Positions 52,722 to 62,865 of a stretch of DNA of 64,000 bases are shown here, in pieces (the stretch's first letter is position 1; the number at the start of each line of letters is the position of its first letter). This DNA is from Sapientia aquatica (GTDB taxonomy: Bacteria > Pseudomonadota > Gammaproteobacteria > Burkholderiales > Burkholderiaceae_D). The position numbers and the translations under genes were made by a program. Under the pieces are notes generated by a model, which was not told the DNA's origin, did no database searches, and worked only from the letters and a program-made list of their open reading frames with translations. The stretch lies in contig NZ_SMYL01000002.1 in the NCBI RefSeq assembly GCF_004358105.1, positions 434,001-498,000 on the forward strand, given 5' to 3'.

Positions 52722-54812
52722 ATGACGATTGATATGAGTCAGTTCTATCAAGTATTTTTTGATGAGGCTGAAGAACTGTTAGCTGAAATGGAGAAACTGC
52801 TTTTAGCGGTCAATATCTCCGATCCAGACAGTGAAGACTTAAACGCGATTTTTAGAACTGCTCATTCAATTAAGGGCGGTGCGTCGACGTTTGGCATTTC
52901 CGATATGGCCGACGTGACCCATTTCTTAGAATCGTTACTCGACAATATTCGTAAAGGGGAAATGGCGCTCACCGCAGAGCACGTCGATGCATTTTTGGTC
53001 GCTAAAGACATTTTAAAAATGCAGTTGAACGGACATCGTACCGGAGCAGAAGTCGATCAAGAAGCGGTTGCTGATGTGCGTATGATGTTGCAATCGTTGG
53101 CGCAACATTCCACTACCCAAATTGCCCCTCCACCCAAGGTTGAGAGTTACGCACAAAAGGAAAATACCGAACAATACAAACGCTGCTTCCGGGTTGAATT
53201 TCCTAAAGTATCCGATATCGATTTAGAAGCAATTGGCGAAGAGCTGGGTTTGCTGGGCGATAACCAAAAAGAAAAATTAGACGACAACCGTTTTGCCTTT
53301 GTCCTCAACACCAATGCTACGCCCGACGACATCATCGCGATTTGCTCCTTTATTCTGAATCCAGAAGATTTATTTATCACCGAAATCCCGATTCATGCCA
53401 TTCCAGAGCGTGAAAATAACGAAGACGAATTAGGCTACGGATTCTTTGACCCGATCGATAAACCCGATGAAGCCAAGCTCGGCTATGGGTTTTTTGAGCC
53501 ACTCAATGCAGCGCATGCGCTAGATCGCACGCCAGAAGAATTAATGAAAGGCGTTCCCGCCAAATCGGATAAGGCTGCCGCAGCGCAGGCTGTTCAGGCC
53601 GAAGTGAAAGCGGCTGCTAAAAAAGATCCAGACAAAACACACGCCAATCAAGAATCCACCACGATACGCGTCGGTATTGAAAAGGTCGATCAACTCATTA
53701 ATTTGATCGGCGAATTAGTCATTACCCAAGCGATGTTGGAGCAACGCACCAATGATCTTGACCCGCTCGAACACGAACGTCTGTTGAGCAGCGTTGGCCA
53801 ATTAACGCGCAATACCCGCGATCTGCAAGAAGCGGTGATGTCGATTCGTATGATGCCGATGGATTATGTGTTCTCGCGCTTCCCGCGTATGGTGCGCGAC
53901 TTGGCGTCCAAGCTGGGTAAAAAGGTGGAATTCGTCACTTATGGCGCGTCTACCGAATTGGATAAAGGTTTGATCGAACGTATCGTCGATCCGCTGACCC
54001 ACTTGGTGCGTAACAGTATCGATCACGGTATCGAAATGCCACAAGTGCGTAAGGATGAAGGCAAATACGAAGCTGGCCGTTTGTCCTTATCCGCGGCGCA
54101 CCAAGGCGGCAATATCGTCATTGAAGTCAGTGACGATGGCGGTGGTTTAAATCGTGAAAAAATCCTCGCTAAAGCCAAAGAAAACGGTTTGGCCGTGGCC
54201 GACAATATGTCCGATGCCGATGTTTGGCAACTGATTTTCGCGCCCGGTTTTTCGACGGCAGAAATCGTCACCGACGTCAGTGGTCGCGGTGTCGGGATGG
54301 ATGTGGTGAAACGGAATATCACTAACATGGGCGGCGTGGTTGATATTCGCTCTGCGCGTGGATTTGGCACCACGATTGTGATTTCCTTGCCGTTGACCTT
54401 GGCCATTTTGGACGGTATGTCGATTCGGGTAGGCGAAGAAGTGTATATCTTGCCGCTCAGTTGCGTGGTCGAATCGCTGCAACCAGAACCAGAAGACATT
54501 AAAGACATTAGCGGCAAAGGCACGGTCGTCAAAGTGCGCGAAGAATATCTGCCGTTGATTGCGTTGCACAACGTTTTTGGAATTACGCCGCGCTTTAGTA
54601 ATCCGTGTGAAGGCATCTTGGTGATCTTGGAAGTGGAAGGCAAACGCGCTGCCTTGTTTATCGATGAACTAGTCGGTCAGCAACAAGTTGTCGTAAAAAA
54701 TATTGAATCGAATTATAAAAAAGTGCCTGGCGTGTCAGGCGCAACAATTCTTGGCGATGGTTGTGTCGCATTGATTTTGGATGTTGCCGCGTTGTTGCGG
54801 ACGACTCGGTAA
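52722..54812 (+). CDS. cheA: Chemotaxis histidine kinase CheA
   Basis: This kinase links receptors to CheY and CheB. It has 696 residues. The P1 domain has the phospho-acceptor His48 in RTAHSIKGG. The P2/linker region contains a repeated LGYGFF-D/E-P block (about 239-262). P3 dimerisation starts near [19 protein letters not shown]. The P4 ATP site shows [22 protein letters not shown] and [13 protein letters not shown]. The C-terminal P5 domain ([12 protein letters not shown] onward) resembles CheW. A GGGAG site precedes the ATG. It is 25 nt before cheW. Confidence 0.96.
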   Translation: MTIDMSQFYQVFFDEAEELLAEMEKLLLAVNISDPDSEDLNAIFRTAHSIKGGASTFGISDMADVTHFLESLLDNIRKGEMALTAEHVDAFLVAKDILKMQLNGHRTGAEVDQEAVADVRMMLQSLAQHSTTQIAPPPKVESYAQKENTEQYKRCFRVEFPKVSDIDLEAIGEELGLLGDNQKEKLDDNRFAFVLNTNATPDDIIAICSFILNPEDLFITEIPIHAIPERENNEDELGYGFFDPIDKPDEAKLGYGFFEPLNAAHALDRTPEELMKGVPAKSDKAAAAQAVQAEVKAAAKKDPDKTHANQESTTIRVGIEKVDQLINLIGELVITQAMLEQRTNDLDPLEHERLLSSVGQLTRNTRDLQEAVMSIRMMPMDYVFSRFPRMVRDLASKLGKKVEFVTYGASTELDKGLIERIVDPLTHLVRNSIDHGIEMPQVRKDEGKYEAGRLSLSAAHQGGNIVIEVSDDGGGLNREKILAKAKENGLAVADNMSDADVWQLIFAPGFSTAEIVTDVSGRGVGMDVVKRNITNMGGVVDIRSARGFGTTIVISLPLTLAILDGMSIRVGEEVYILPLSCVVESLQPEPEDIKDISGKGTVVKVREEYLPLIALHNVFGITPRFSNPCEGILVILEVEGKRAALFIDELVGQQQVVVKNIESNYKKVPGVSGATILGDGCVALILDVAALLRTTR

Positions 54813-54837
54813 TTTTTTTGTTTTAGGAGCACGAACC

Positions 54838-55350
54838 ATGTTGCAAAGTACTCAGAGTGAATACACCGGCACTCACACCAAACCAGGTAGTGAAATCGCT
54901 GGTAGTGAATTTTTAGCCTTTACCTTGGGTAAAGAAGAATACGGCATCGATATTTTAAAAGTGCAAGAAATCCGTGGTTACGAAGCTGTCACTCGGATTG
55001 CCAATGCACCCGTGTTCGTTAAAGGCGTGATTAATCTGCGCGGCATTATTGTGCCGGTGGTTGATATGCGGATTAAGTTTAATCTCGGAACGCCCACTTA
55101 CGATCAATTTACGGTGGTCATTATTCTCAATATCAATTCGCGCATCGTCGGCATGGTGGTCGATAGCGTCTCGGATGTGACGACGCTGATTCCAGACCAA
55201 ATTAAACCGCCGCCGGAAATGGATACTACGTTCAATTCGGACTATCTAATTGGTTTGGGAACAATCGATGAGCGCATGTTAATTTTGGTCGATATCGATA
55301 AATTGATGTCCAGCCCCGACATGGGTTTGGTTGATCATCAAGTCAATTAG
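54838..55350 (+). CDS. cheW: Chemotaxis coupling protein CheW
   Basis: CheW couples receptors to CheA. It has 170 residues; the ATG at 54838 follows TTAGGAGC, and the open frame before it is the 3' end of cheA in another frame. The fold is seen in [45 protein letters not shown] and [13 protein letters not shown]. The first 20 residues are a polar extension. It is 14 nt before cheR in the mot-che operon. Confidence 0.95.
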   Translation: MLQSTQSEYTGTHTKPGSEIAGSEFLAFTLGKEEYGIDILKVQEIRGYEAVTRIANAPVFVKGVINLRGIIVPVVDMRIKFNLGTPTYDQFTVVIILNINSRIVGMVVDSVSDVTTLIPDQIKPPPEMDTTFNSDYLIGLGTIDERMLILVDIDKLMSSPDMGLVDHQVN

Positions 55351-55364
55351 GAAGAACGCTGACT

Positions 55365-56210
55365 ATGGCTAACGGAGCGGAATTTGTGAAATCAGAGTCT
55401 TCAAAAGAATTTGATTTCACGCCCAAAGATTTTGAACGTGTGCGTGGATTGATTTATCAGCGCGCCGGTATTTCGCTCACCGCTAGCAAACAAGAAATGG
55501 TGTACAGCCGTTTGGCGCGTCGGTTACGCGCCACGCAGATCACCAGTTTTCAACAATATTTAGATGAGTTGGAGCGCAATCAAGACCCAGAAGAGTGGGA
55601 AGCATTCACCAATGCGCTGACCACCAATTTGACGTCGTTTTTTAGAGAAGAACATCACTTCCCAGTCTTAGCCGAATTTGCCCAGCACCTAAGAGATCCG
55701 ATCACCGTGTGGTGCTCGGCTAGCTCCACCGGCGAAGAACCGTATTCGATTGCGATGACCTTGTGCGAAGCCTATGGAACATTGACGCCGCCAGTCAAAA
55801 TCATCGCCACCGATATTGATACCAATGTGTTGAATACCGCTGAGCGCGGTGTATATAGCTTAGATCGAATTGAAAAATTATCGACCGAACGGGCCAAAAA
55901 ATTCTTCTTACGCGGTAAAGGCCAAAACGATGGCCAAGTGCGGGTGCGTAATGAATTGCGTAATTTAATCGAATTTAAACAGCTTAATTTGTTGGCCGAT
56001 AGCTGGCCGATTAGCGGGACGTTTGATGTGATTTTTTGCCGCAATGTGATGATTTATTTTGATAAGCCAACTCAGAAAAAAATCCTACATCGCTTCGCTC
56101 CCATGTTGAAACCGCATGGTTTGTTATTTGTAGGTCACTCAGAGAATTTTTCGTATCTAACCGAGTTATTTCATTTAAAAGGGAAAACGGTGTATGAGTT
56201 ATCCCGTTAA
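55365..56210 (+). CDS. cheR: Chemotaxis methyltransferase CheR
   Basis: CheR methylates glutamates of chemoreceptors with SAM. It has 281 residues. The N-terminal helical part (FDFTPKDFERVRGLIYQRAGI) precedes the catalytic domain with NLTSFFREEHHFPVLA, WCSASSTGEEPYSIAMTL as SAM site and FDVIFCRNVMIYFDKPTQ. The C-terminal GHSENFSYLTELF is usual. AGGAAG lies about 12 nt before the ATG. No pentapeptide-binding tail is visible. Confidence 0.95.
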   Translation: MANGAEFVKSESSKEFDFTPKDFERVRGLIYQRAGISLTASKQEMVYSRLARRLRATQITSFQQYLDELERNQDPEEWEAFTNALTTNLTSFFREEHHFPVLAEFAQHLRDPITVWCSASSTGEEPYSIAMTLCEAYGTLTPPVKIIATDIDTNVLNTAERGVYSLDRIEKLSTERAKKFFLRGKGQNDGQVRVRNELRNLIEFKQLNLLADSWPISGTFDVIFCRNVMIYFDKPTQKKILHRFAPMLKPHGLLFVGHSENFSYLTELFHLKGKTVYELSR

Positions 56211-56273
56211 TTTTTTGGCGATGATGTCGCTAGTTGTGGGCACGTTTGCTGCGCTGACGCAAAAGGGTAAGCC

Positions 56274-56885
56274 ATGAGTCAAATGAGCGTAGAGCATTTA
56301 GCCAGCAACCTGTATTTTGACCGCACCTTTGATTGCGAAGCGGCCAAGATTTTGCCGGGCGAATATTATTATTCCAATAAAGATATGGTGATTGTCACGG
56401 TGCTGGGATCGTGCGTTTCAGCCTGTATTCGAGATCGCGTCTCTGGCGTGGGTGGAATGAATCATTTTATGTTGCCCGACGGTGGCGACGCGGATAGTCC
56501 GGTTTCTGCCTCCATGCGCTACGGCACGTATGCGATGGAAATTTTGATTAATGAATTACTGAAAGCTGGTGCAAAGCGCGAAAACTTTGAAGCTAAAGTG
56601 TTCGGCGGCGGTAACGTGCTGCGCGGTTTTACCGCGATTAATGTCGGCGAGCGTAACGCCAAATTTGTCAAAGATTATTTGAAGACAGAACATATTCGGA
56701 TCACGGCGGAAGACTTGATCGATATTCATCCGCGCAAGGTATATTTTTTCCCGCGTACCGGAAAAGTATTAGTTAAAAAATTAAAAGTAGTTCACAACGA
56801 GACCTTAACGCAACGCGAAATTGATTACGCCAACAAACTCAAAAGCGAAAGCGCTGGCGGTGGTGGTGAAATTGATTTGTTTTGA
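56274..56885 (+). CDS. cheD: Chemoreceptor deamidase CheD
   Basis: CheD deamidates receptor glutamines. It has 203 residues. The active-site Cys is in VTVLGSCVSACIRD and the His in GGMNHFMLPDGG; Thr follows in the fold around YGTYAMEILINEL, and KVFGGGNVLRG is conserved. The C-terminus extends to GGGGEIDLF, an acidic tail ending in Phe that resembles the tail of the CheZ-like protein in this operon. It lies between cheR and cheB, as usual in beta-proteobacteria. Confidence 0.95.
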   Translation: MSQMSVEHLASNLYFDRTFDCEAAKILPGEYYYSNKDMVIVTVLGSCVSACIRDRVSGVGGMNHFMLPDGGDADSPVSASMRYGTYAMEILINELLKAGAKRENFEAKVFGGGNVLRGFTAINVGERNAKFVKDYLKTEHIRITAEDLIDIHPRKVYFFPRTGKVLVKKLKVVHNETLTQREIDYANKLKSESAGGGGEIDLF

Positions 56886-56939
56886 TGTGTTGGTTGATAA
56901 AAATAATGAGACGAGCTACTTAGGATTGGGGGATTGGTC

Positions 56940-58013
56940 GTGAAAATCAAAGTCTTTATTGTGGATGATTCTGCGTTAATTCGTAGCATCTTGACTGAGA
57001 TCATTTCTAGCCAACCCGATATGGAAGTCGTCGGCGTTGCGCCCGATCCGCTGGTGGCGCGCGAACTGATTAAAAAAACCAATCCCGACGTCTTAACGCT
57101 TGACGTTGAGATGCCCAAAATGGACGGGCTGGAGTTTTTAGAAAAACTCATGCGCTTGCGTCCGATGCCGGTGTTGATGATTTCTTCCTTAACGGAGCGC
57201 GGTTCTGAGATCACCATGCGCGCTTTGGAATTGGGCGCGGTCGATTTTGTGACTAAACCAAAAATCTCGATTCAAAGCGGGATGATGGAATACGAAGAAC
57301 TCATTACCGACAAGCTGCGCATCGTAGCGCGGGCGCGGGTGCGGACTAGGGCGCAGGTGCTGGCTGACGCTAGCAAAAAAGGCGGGCCATTGCCGTCAAT
57401 GCGTAGTCCGTTAATTAGTAGTGAAAAATTAATTATTGTCGGCGCGTCGACGGGTGGAACAGAAGCGATTAAAACCTTTTTGATGAAAATGCCAGCCGAT
57501 TGTCCGGGCATCTTGATTACTCAGCATATGCCTGAAGGGTTCACCAAATCGTTTGCTAAACGCTTGGATAGTTTGTGCCAGATTTCGGTGAGTGAAGCCG
57601 AAGGTGGTGAGCGCATTTTGCCCGGCCACGCCTATATCGCGCCAGGGCATTCGCATTTGCTATTAACCCGCAGCGGTGCCAACTACGTCACTGAATTGAG
57701 CAAAGCCGAACCGGTAAATCGTCATCGCCCATCGGTGGATGTGCTGTTTCGTTCGGCGGCGCAATATGCCGGTAAGAATGCGGTGGGCGTAATTTTGACC
57801 GGCATGGGCAAGGATGGTGCAGCGGGGATGCTAGCCATGCGCGACGCCGGTTCGTACAACTTTGCCCAAGATGAGGCGAGCTGTGTGGTCTTTGGTATGC
57901 CGCGTGAAGCCATCGCGATAGGCGCAACCAATGAAGTGGCGTCGATCAATGATTTATCTGAATTGGTTCTGAATTATTTGGCAACACAAGGTGGTCGTGC
58001 GTTACGCGTTTAA
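56940..58013 (+). CDS. cheB: Chemotaxis methylesterase/response regulator CheB
   Basis: CheB demethylates and deamidates chemoreceptors when phosphorylated by CheA. The GTG at 56940 is chosen because GGGGGA lies 7 nt upstream; a TTG two codons earlier is also open. The protein has 357 residues. The receiver has Asp55 in [12 protein letters not shown]. The esterase triad is Ser in GASTGGTEA, His in TQHMPEGFT and Asp in [10 protein letters not shown]. The linker between domains is basic ([16 protein letters not shown]). Confidence 0.95.
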   Translation: MKIKVFIVDDSALIRSILTEIISSQPDMEVVGVAPDPLVARELIKKTNPDVLTLDVEMPKMDGLEFLEKLMRLRPMPVLMISSLTERGSEITMRALELGAVDFVTKPKISIQSGMMEYEELITDKLRIVARARVRTRAQVLADASKKGGPLPSMRSPLISSEKLIIVGASTGGTEAIKTFLMKMPADCPGILITQHMPEGFTKSFAKRLDSLCQISVSEAEGGERILPGHAYIAPGHSHLLLTRSGANYVTELSKAEPVNRHRPSVDVLFRSAAQYAGKNAVGVILTGMGKDGAAGMLAMRDAGSYNFAQDEASCVVFGMPREAIAIGATNEVASINDLSELVLNYLATQGGRALRV

Positions 58014-58143
58014 CAGCCAATTACAAAAAAAATGAAAAAAACATGAGAAAAAGTTAGCAAATAGTGCAATTAAGAACTAAATTAAATTCAAGCAGTGTTC
58101 CAACCACATTTTTTTACAGCAGTTAAGACAACACGGAGTAATC

Positions 58144-58533
58144 ATGGCTGATCCAAATATGAAGTTTCTGGTAGTGGACGATTTTTCCACTATGCGTCGT
58201 ATCGTTAGGAATTTATTAAAAGAATTGGGTTACACCAATGTGGATGAAGCTGAGGATGGCGCAATGGGTTTATCTAAGTTGCGTAGCGCGCAATTTGATT
58301 TTGTGATTTCTGACTGGAATATGCCCAACATGGATGGCTTGACCATGTTGCAGCAAATTCGTGCTGATCCAGCATTGGCTAAATTGCCAGTATTAATGGT
58401 GACCGCCGAAGCGAAGAAAGAAAACATCATCGCCGCCGCCCAAGCTGGTGCGAACGGCTATGTGGTTAAACCATTTACCGCCGCAACTCTGGACGAAAAG
58501 CTAGGGAAAATCTTTGAGAAGTTAGGTAAATAG
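58144..58533 (+). CDS. cheY: Chemotaxis response regulator CheY (motor type)
   Basis: This is the motor-switch regulator, 129 residues long. [25 protein letters not shown] is close to E. coli CheY over its length, with Asp57 in [11 protein letters not shown], Thr in [12 protein letters not shown] and Lys in [15 protein letters not shown]. Upstream there are 130 nt of AT-rich sequence, long enough for its own promoter. It is followed after 9 nt by cheZ, and the two are surely co-translated as an adaptation pair. Confidence 0.96.
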   Translation: MADPNMKFLVVDDFSTMRRIVRNLLKELGYTNVDEAEDGAMGLSKLRSAQFDFVISDWNMPNMDGLTMLQQIRADPALAKLPVLMVTAEAKKENIIAAAQAGANGYVVKPFTAATLDEKLGKIFEKLGK

Positions 58534-58542
58534 GAGTATTAA

Positions 58543-59202
58543 ATGAGCAGCTTATCTGATCAAACCGGGGGAGCTAAAAAAGGTGAGCCTGCTTTAGTCC
58601 ATGACGAGGTATTAAATCGTATCGGGCAGATGACGCGCACGCTGCATGACAGCTTACGCGGATTGGGATTAGATAAGTTACTAATGACAGCTGCTGAAGA
58701 CATTCCTAATGCGCGGGATCGTCTGGATTATGTGGCGAAGAAATCGGAAGAAGCAGCGCAAAAAGTATTAAACGCAACCGACGCAGCCATTCCTTTGCAA
58801 GAAAAGATCGACGAGGGCGCAAAGGGGTTAGGCATTCAATGGACGGCCACGTTGCAAGGTCAATTTGATGAAGCGGCTTATCGCAGTTTGGCGCAGCAAA
58901 CCTTGGCTTACCTAGCGGCCACCGGACAAGATACGTCGAGTACCAAAAGCCATTTGATGGACATCATGATGGCGCAGGATTTTCAAGATTTGACTGGTCA
59001 AGTGATTAAAAAAATCACCGAATTAGCGCAAAACATTGAGCAGCAATTGATTCAGATTTTGATCGATTACTCGCCCAATGAAGTCAAACGCAGCACTGGT
59101 GATGGATTGATGAACGGCCCGCAAATTAATCCGCACAACAAAATTGATGTGGTCGCAGGACAAGAACAGGTGGATGATTTACTAGATAGTCTGGGCTTTT
59201 AA
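58543..59202 (+). CDS. cheZ: CheY-P phosphatase CheZ
   Basis: CheZ removes phosphate from CheY-P. It has 219 residues and forms a long helical hairpin. The catalytic motif AQDFQDLTGQVIKKI holds Asp149 and Gln153, matching Asp143 and Gln147 of E. coli. The C-terminal QVDDLLDSLGF is the classic CheY-binding tail. It lies 9 nt after cheY. A second, shorter CheZ-like protein is encoded before cheA. Confidence 0.95.
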   Translation: MSSLSDQTGGAKKGEPALVHDEVLNRIGQMTRTLHDSLRGLGLDKLLMTAAEDIPNARDRLDYVAKKSEEAAQKVLNATDAAIPLQEKIDEGAKGLGIQWTATLQGQFDEAAYRSLAQQTLAYLAATGQDTSSTKSHLMDIMMAQDFQDLTGQVIKKITELAQNIEQQLIQILIDYSPNEVKRSTGDGLMNGPQINPHNKIDVVAGQEQVDDLLDSLGF

Positions 59203-59252
59203 ATAAAACTGCTGTTTCGCTTATTAACACTAACAACAAAATCGGTATAGCC

Positions 59253-60479
59253 ATGACGCACGACGCTCATTTCATTTTAAGAGAACCCTTACTCAATCCT
59301 AAGCAGCAAGTGATTGGTTATGAATTAAGCTGGCAACAAAAAAATGCCGATGCCTTGAGCGACGACGAGTTGAACTCGTTGCTCGAATTTGTCGCGGCAC
59401 AATTCAATAACGAAGACACCGGTTGGCAATTGGCCGACAGCCTGATTTTTTTGGAAACAGCACCGGCATTATTCAAAGCACCCGCATTAAAGTTACTCCC
59501 ACCTGAGCACATTGTGCTGACGATTCGTCGGTCTTATTTGGCAGACGAATCGACCTTAGAAGCGGTCAAAGAATTACGTGCTCAAGGTTACGGAATTTGC
59601 CTGCGCGGCGCTGACATTAATCGCTTAGATAAAACAATTTTAGGGTTAATTTCGCACATCGAAGTACGTCTCAGCGCCAGCGATTTTGCGTCGCAAGCCA
59701 AGATGTACGCCGTATTTAAACAATCCTCAATTCGCATGGTGGCGCGCCAAGTCACGACTTGGCAGGATTTTGATGCTTGCGCTGCATTGGGATTGGATGC
59801 CTTCGTAGGCAAACTGCATTTAACGCCGCGACCAGAACAAGCAAATCAACCCAAAGGTATTAATGCCGCGCAAACGGTGATTTTGCAATTGATGGAATTG
59901 GTGAGAAAGAATGCCGATTTATCGGCCCTAGAAGCAGTGCTGCGCCGCGATGCGGGCTTGTCGTATAAATTGCTGCAATATATTAATTCCGCCGGATTTG
60001 GTCTGCGTACCCCAATTCAGTCACTCAAACATGCGGTGCAATTGTTGGGCTACAGCCCGCTGTATCGATGGTTGTCGGTGTTGTTGGCAACAGCTAGTAG
60101 CAGTGGCTATTCGCCAGTTTTAATGGAAACCGCCATTGTGCGTGGTCGTTTCGCTGAATTATTGGGAATCGACAGTTTGCCAAAAGGCGAAGCCGAAAAC
60201 TTATTCGTTGCCGGTATGTTTTCCCTGCTAGATCGGCTGTTAAACGTGCCAATGGAGCGGGTCTTGGCGACGGTGCAATTACCCGAACAAGTTACCCAAG
60301 CGTTGTTGGGACGCGAAGGTTTGTACGGTCCTTATCTGTCGCTGGCAGAAGCGTGTGAGCTCAACAGCGCGCTGGCTGGCTCGTTAGCCGAATCACTGCA
60401 CATTTCTACGGCAGACGTCAATCAAGCCCATTTAAGTGCCTTAGTGTGGGCCAAAAATGTGGCGGCTTCTACCAAGTAA
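59253..60479 (+). CDS. EAL-HDOD signalling protein (degenerate EAL)
   Basis: This 408-residue protein joins an EAL-like domain (1-200) to an HDOD domain (about 205-400), the CdgJ/YuxH arrangement. The EAL domain begins REPLLNPKQQVIGYELSW, where active phosphodiesterases would carry EALxR, and later metal-binding signatures are not seen, so cyclic di-GMP hydrolysis is unlikely. The HDOD part has VLRRDAGLSYKLLQYINSAGFG and HAVQLLGYSPLYRWLSVL. In Vibrio such proteins affect motility, and its place at the end of the che cluster supports that here (inference). Confidence 0.85.
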   Translation: MTHDAHFILREPLLNPKQQVIGYELSWQQKNADALSDDELNSLLEFVAAQFNNEDTGWQLADSLIFLETAPALFKAPALKLLPPEHIVLTIRRSYLADESTLEAVKELRAQGYGICLRGADINRLDKTILGLISHIEVRLSASDFASQAKMYAVFKQSSIRMVARQVTTWQDFDACAALGLDAFVGKLHLTPRPEQANQPKGINAAQTVILQLMELVRKNADLSALEAVLRRDAGLSYKLLQYINSAGFGLRTPIQSLKHAVQLLGYSPLYRWLSVLLATASSSGYSPVLMETAIVRGRFAELLGIDSLPKGEAENLFVAGMFSLLDRLLNVPMERVLATVQLPEQVTQALLGREGLYGPYLSLAEACELNSALAGSLAESLHISTADVNQAHLSALVWAKNVAASTK

Positions 60480-60861
60480 ATCTGAGCTAATTCGCGTTTT
60501 GGATTGCGCCCACGTCCTTCGTGACGGCAGGGCGCAATTTGCTTGTTGCCACCACGACGAGCAATCCAGAGCAAGCCCCTCATCGGCCTTGCTATCGTCA
60601 GAAATCCATCTAATATAAATAGATAGCTGTTGCATCATTAGGTAGCCGATCCGCACTCAGGTCTGCCCGCGTTGCGGCAACCATTTATCGTCCACCTAGC
60701 TGGTAATTATTAAAACTACATGTTGTCTAATCTAAACTGTGCACTCACGAGCTGTATAGCTACCTTGCCAATGAGCGCATTATTTCTAAGTTCATTCTTG
60801 CTTAGTCTGCTTGAACGACCTCTAAAAATCCGTGGGAACATGGTGTCCTCGTGGATTGCCC
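60480..60861. other. Non-coding gap after the che cluster
   Basis: No gene is supported. It opens with a hairpin (60503-60538), listed next. The rest is unremarkable; the receiver gene promoter must be here but I cannot place it. Confidence 0.4.
60503..60538 (+). terminator. Possible terminator of the che cluster
   Basis: ATTGCGCCC (60503-60511) and GGGCGCAAT (60530-60538) form a 9-bp stem with an 18-nt loop, 23 nt after the EAL-HDOD stop. Only a short T stretch follows, so it may be weak or Rho-assisted. Confidence 0.5.
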
Positions 60862-61275
60862 ATGTTGATTGAAATGAGCGGCGATGAGCAACGCTTATCC
60901 GAACCGGTACTGAATGTGCTGGTGGTGGATGATGACGAGCTTATGCAGCACACGTTGAGCGTCTATCTTTCTAGTTTGGGGCATTCCGACGTGATTGCCA
61001 GCAACGGTCAGCAAGCGCTCGATTGTCTGCGCGATGAACATTTCGATGTCATCCTGTTGGACATCAACATGCCCGTGATGAACGGCTCAGAAGTCTTGGC
61101 CGCCATCCGCAAGCAAGAACAGCAAACCGGCATTCACCAGATCATCATTATGGTGACGGGTTATGCCGAAACCGATGACCTGCGTAAATTAACCGAAGCG
61201 GGCGCCGATGGTTATGTTGTTAAACCGGTTGACCCAATCAAGCTTGAATTTGAATTGATTCGACTCACTCGTTAG
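60862..61275 (+). CDS. Single-domain response regulator
   Basis: This is a receiver-only protein of about 137 residues. LNVLVVDDDELMQHTLS begins the domain, the acceptor Asp is in VILLDINMPVMNG, and VMVTGYAETDD-like and YVVKPVDPIKL follow. The start is unsure: a GTG at 60832, ATG at 60862 or ATG at 60874 are all open and none has a strong ribosome site. No kinase adjoins it. It could take phosphate from CheA of the neighbouring cluster or from an unlinked kinase. A terminator-like hairpin lies about 160 nt downstream. Confidence 0.78.
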   Translation: MLIEMSGDEQRLSEPVLNVLVVDDDELMQHTLSVYLSSLGHSDVIASNGQQALDCLRDEHFDVILLDINMPVMNGSEVLAAIRKQEQQTGIHQIIIMVTGYAETDDLRKLTEAGADGYVVKPVDPIKLEFELIRLTR

Positions 61276-61431
61276 CACACCAATTCGCCAGTTCACTTAC
61301 GCGGCAAACAATCAAAACTCCCGTTGCGCTGCTAAAACGTCTATCTTAGTTCTCATCATGTCATCGAAGAATGTGCTTGTCTTCAACGTCGCAGCGCGTC
61401 GTTAAGGCGTTGCAACCAGCTCCTGACAATA

Positions 61432-61456
61432 AAATGCAAGTGAACTTGCATTTTTT
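61432..61456 (+). terminator. Intrinsic terminator-like hairpin upstream of puuB
   Basis: AAATGCAAGT and ACTTGCATTT form a 10-bp stem with a very short loop, followed by more T residues. It lies about 157 nt after the receiver gene and 40 nt before puuB, so it could end the former or act in the leader of the latter. Confidence 0.65.
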
Positions 61457-61495
61457 GGAAATTATTGTCTGCAAGAACCAAAGTTAAAATGCAGC

Positions 61496-62782
61496 ATGAC
61501 TACCAGAACCCCCTCCTACTATACCGCCACCATTGGCGAAGAATCGGCCTATCCCACTTTGCAAGGTACGCATAGTGTTGATGTGGTGATTATTGGCGCC
61601 GGATTTACCGGTATTGCGACCGCTGTGGAGCTTGCCGAGCGCGGCCTAAAGGTGGCTGTGGTGGAAGCCAATAAAGTTGGCTGGGGCGCTTCCGGGCGTA
61701 ATGGTGGGCAGATTACCGGCAGCCTGTCGGGCGACGCTGCCATGCGCAAACAACTGCAAAAGCGGGTGGGTGCCGAGGCCGAGGATTTTATTTGGCACTT
61801 GCGTTGGCGCGGCCATGAAATCATTAAAAACCGTGTTGCTAAATACGGTATTCAATGCGATTTAAAACACGGCCATTTGCATGCTGCTTTCCAGCCATCG
61901 CATCTGAACGAATTACGTTCCACCTATGAGGAAGCCGTTGCCCGTGGCATGGGCGACGATGTGAGCTTGTTAGACCAGCAGCAAGTGCATGCCATGCTCG
62001 ATACGCCGCTGTATTTTGGTGCGTTGCACAATAAACGCAATATGCACGTGCATCCGCTCAATTTATGCTTAGGCGAAGCGCGTGCGGCGGCATCGTTGGG
62101 CGCATTGATTTTTGAAAATTCTCACGTTACCGAAATTATCCACGGTGCCAAACCTTCCGTGATTACCGCCGAAGGACGCATCAACGCGGCAACGGTGTTG
62201 TTGGCTGGCGACGCTTATCACAAGCTGGAGCAAAAACAATTAGGCGGCAAATTATTTCCCGCCACCGGTGGCATCGTCACGACCGCCGAATTACCTGACC
62301 ATATTGTGCAAAAAATTAATCCGCACGATGTCGCGGTGTACGACACCCGTTTTGTGTTGGATTACTACCGCCTGACTGCCGACAAACGTTTGCTATTCGG
62401 CGGCGGTGCAAATTACTCCGGCAAAGAATCACGCGACATTGCCGCTGAATTACGCCCAGCAATTGAACGTACTTTCCCCTGCTTAAAAGATGTGCCGATC
62501 GAGTTTAAGTGGAGCTGCATCATGGGCATCGTGGTCAACCGTATCCCGCAATTGGGCAAGCTGTCGGACAACGTTTATTATTGCCAAGGCTATTCTGGCC
62601 ATGGCGTTGCAACCACGCATATCATGGGCGAAATCATGGCCAATGCCATTACCGGCGTGATGCAAAAATTCGACACCTTCGCCAAGTTCAAACACATCCG
62701 CGTGCCTGCTGGCGACCTGCTGGGCAATCCTTTGTTAGCGGTTGGCATGTGGTACTACCAACTGTTAGAAAAATTACGCTGA
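61496..62782 (+). CDS. puuB: Gamma-glutamylputrescine oxidase-like FAD oxidoreductase
   Basis: This FAD enzyme of 428 residues probably oxidises gamma-glutamylputrescine to the aldehyde in putrescine breakdown. The FAD-binding motif is DVVIIGAGFTGIATAVELAERG split at the start, followed by VVEANKVGWGASGRNGGQI, which is typical of the DAO/PuuB (OrdL) group. The C-terminal YCQGYSGHGVATTHIMGEIMA closes the FAD site. Its partner puuA begins 83 nt downstream, which supports the pathway call. Related enzymes act on sarcosine or glycine, so the substrate is inferred from context. Confidence 0.87.
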   Translation: MTTRTPSYYTATIGEESAYPTLQGTHSVDVVIIGAGFTGIATAVELAERGLKVAVVEANKVGWGASGRNGGQITGSLSGDAAMRKQLQKRVGAEAEDFIWHLRWRGHEIIKNRVAKYGIQCDLKHGHLHAAFQPSHLNELRSTYEEAVARGMGDDVSLLDQQQVHAMLDTPLYFGALHNKRNMHVHPLNLCLGEARAAASLGALIFENSHVTEIIHGAKPSVITAEGRINAATVLLAGDAYHKLEQKQLGGKLFPATGGIVTTAELPDHIVQKINPHDVAVYDTRFVLDYYRLTADKRLLFGGGANYSGKESRDIAAELRPAIERTFPCLKDVPIEFKWSCIMGIVVNRIPQLGKLSDNVYYCQGYSGHGVATTHIMGEIMANAITGVMQKFDTFAKFKHIRVPAGDLLGNPLLAVGMWYYQLLEKLR

Positions 62783-62865
62783 AATTACTACGTCGCATCT
62801 CAGGCTGGTTGAATGTAACGTTGACCAGCCCAAGCAACCCAACCCTATCGAGAATTTAAACCACT

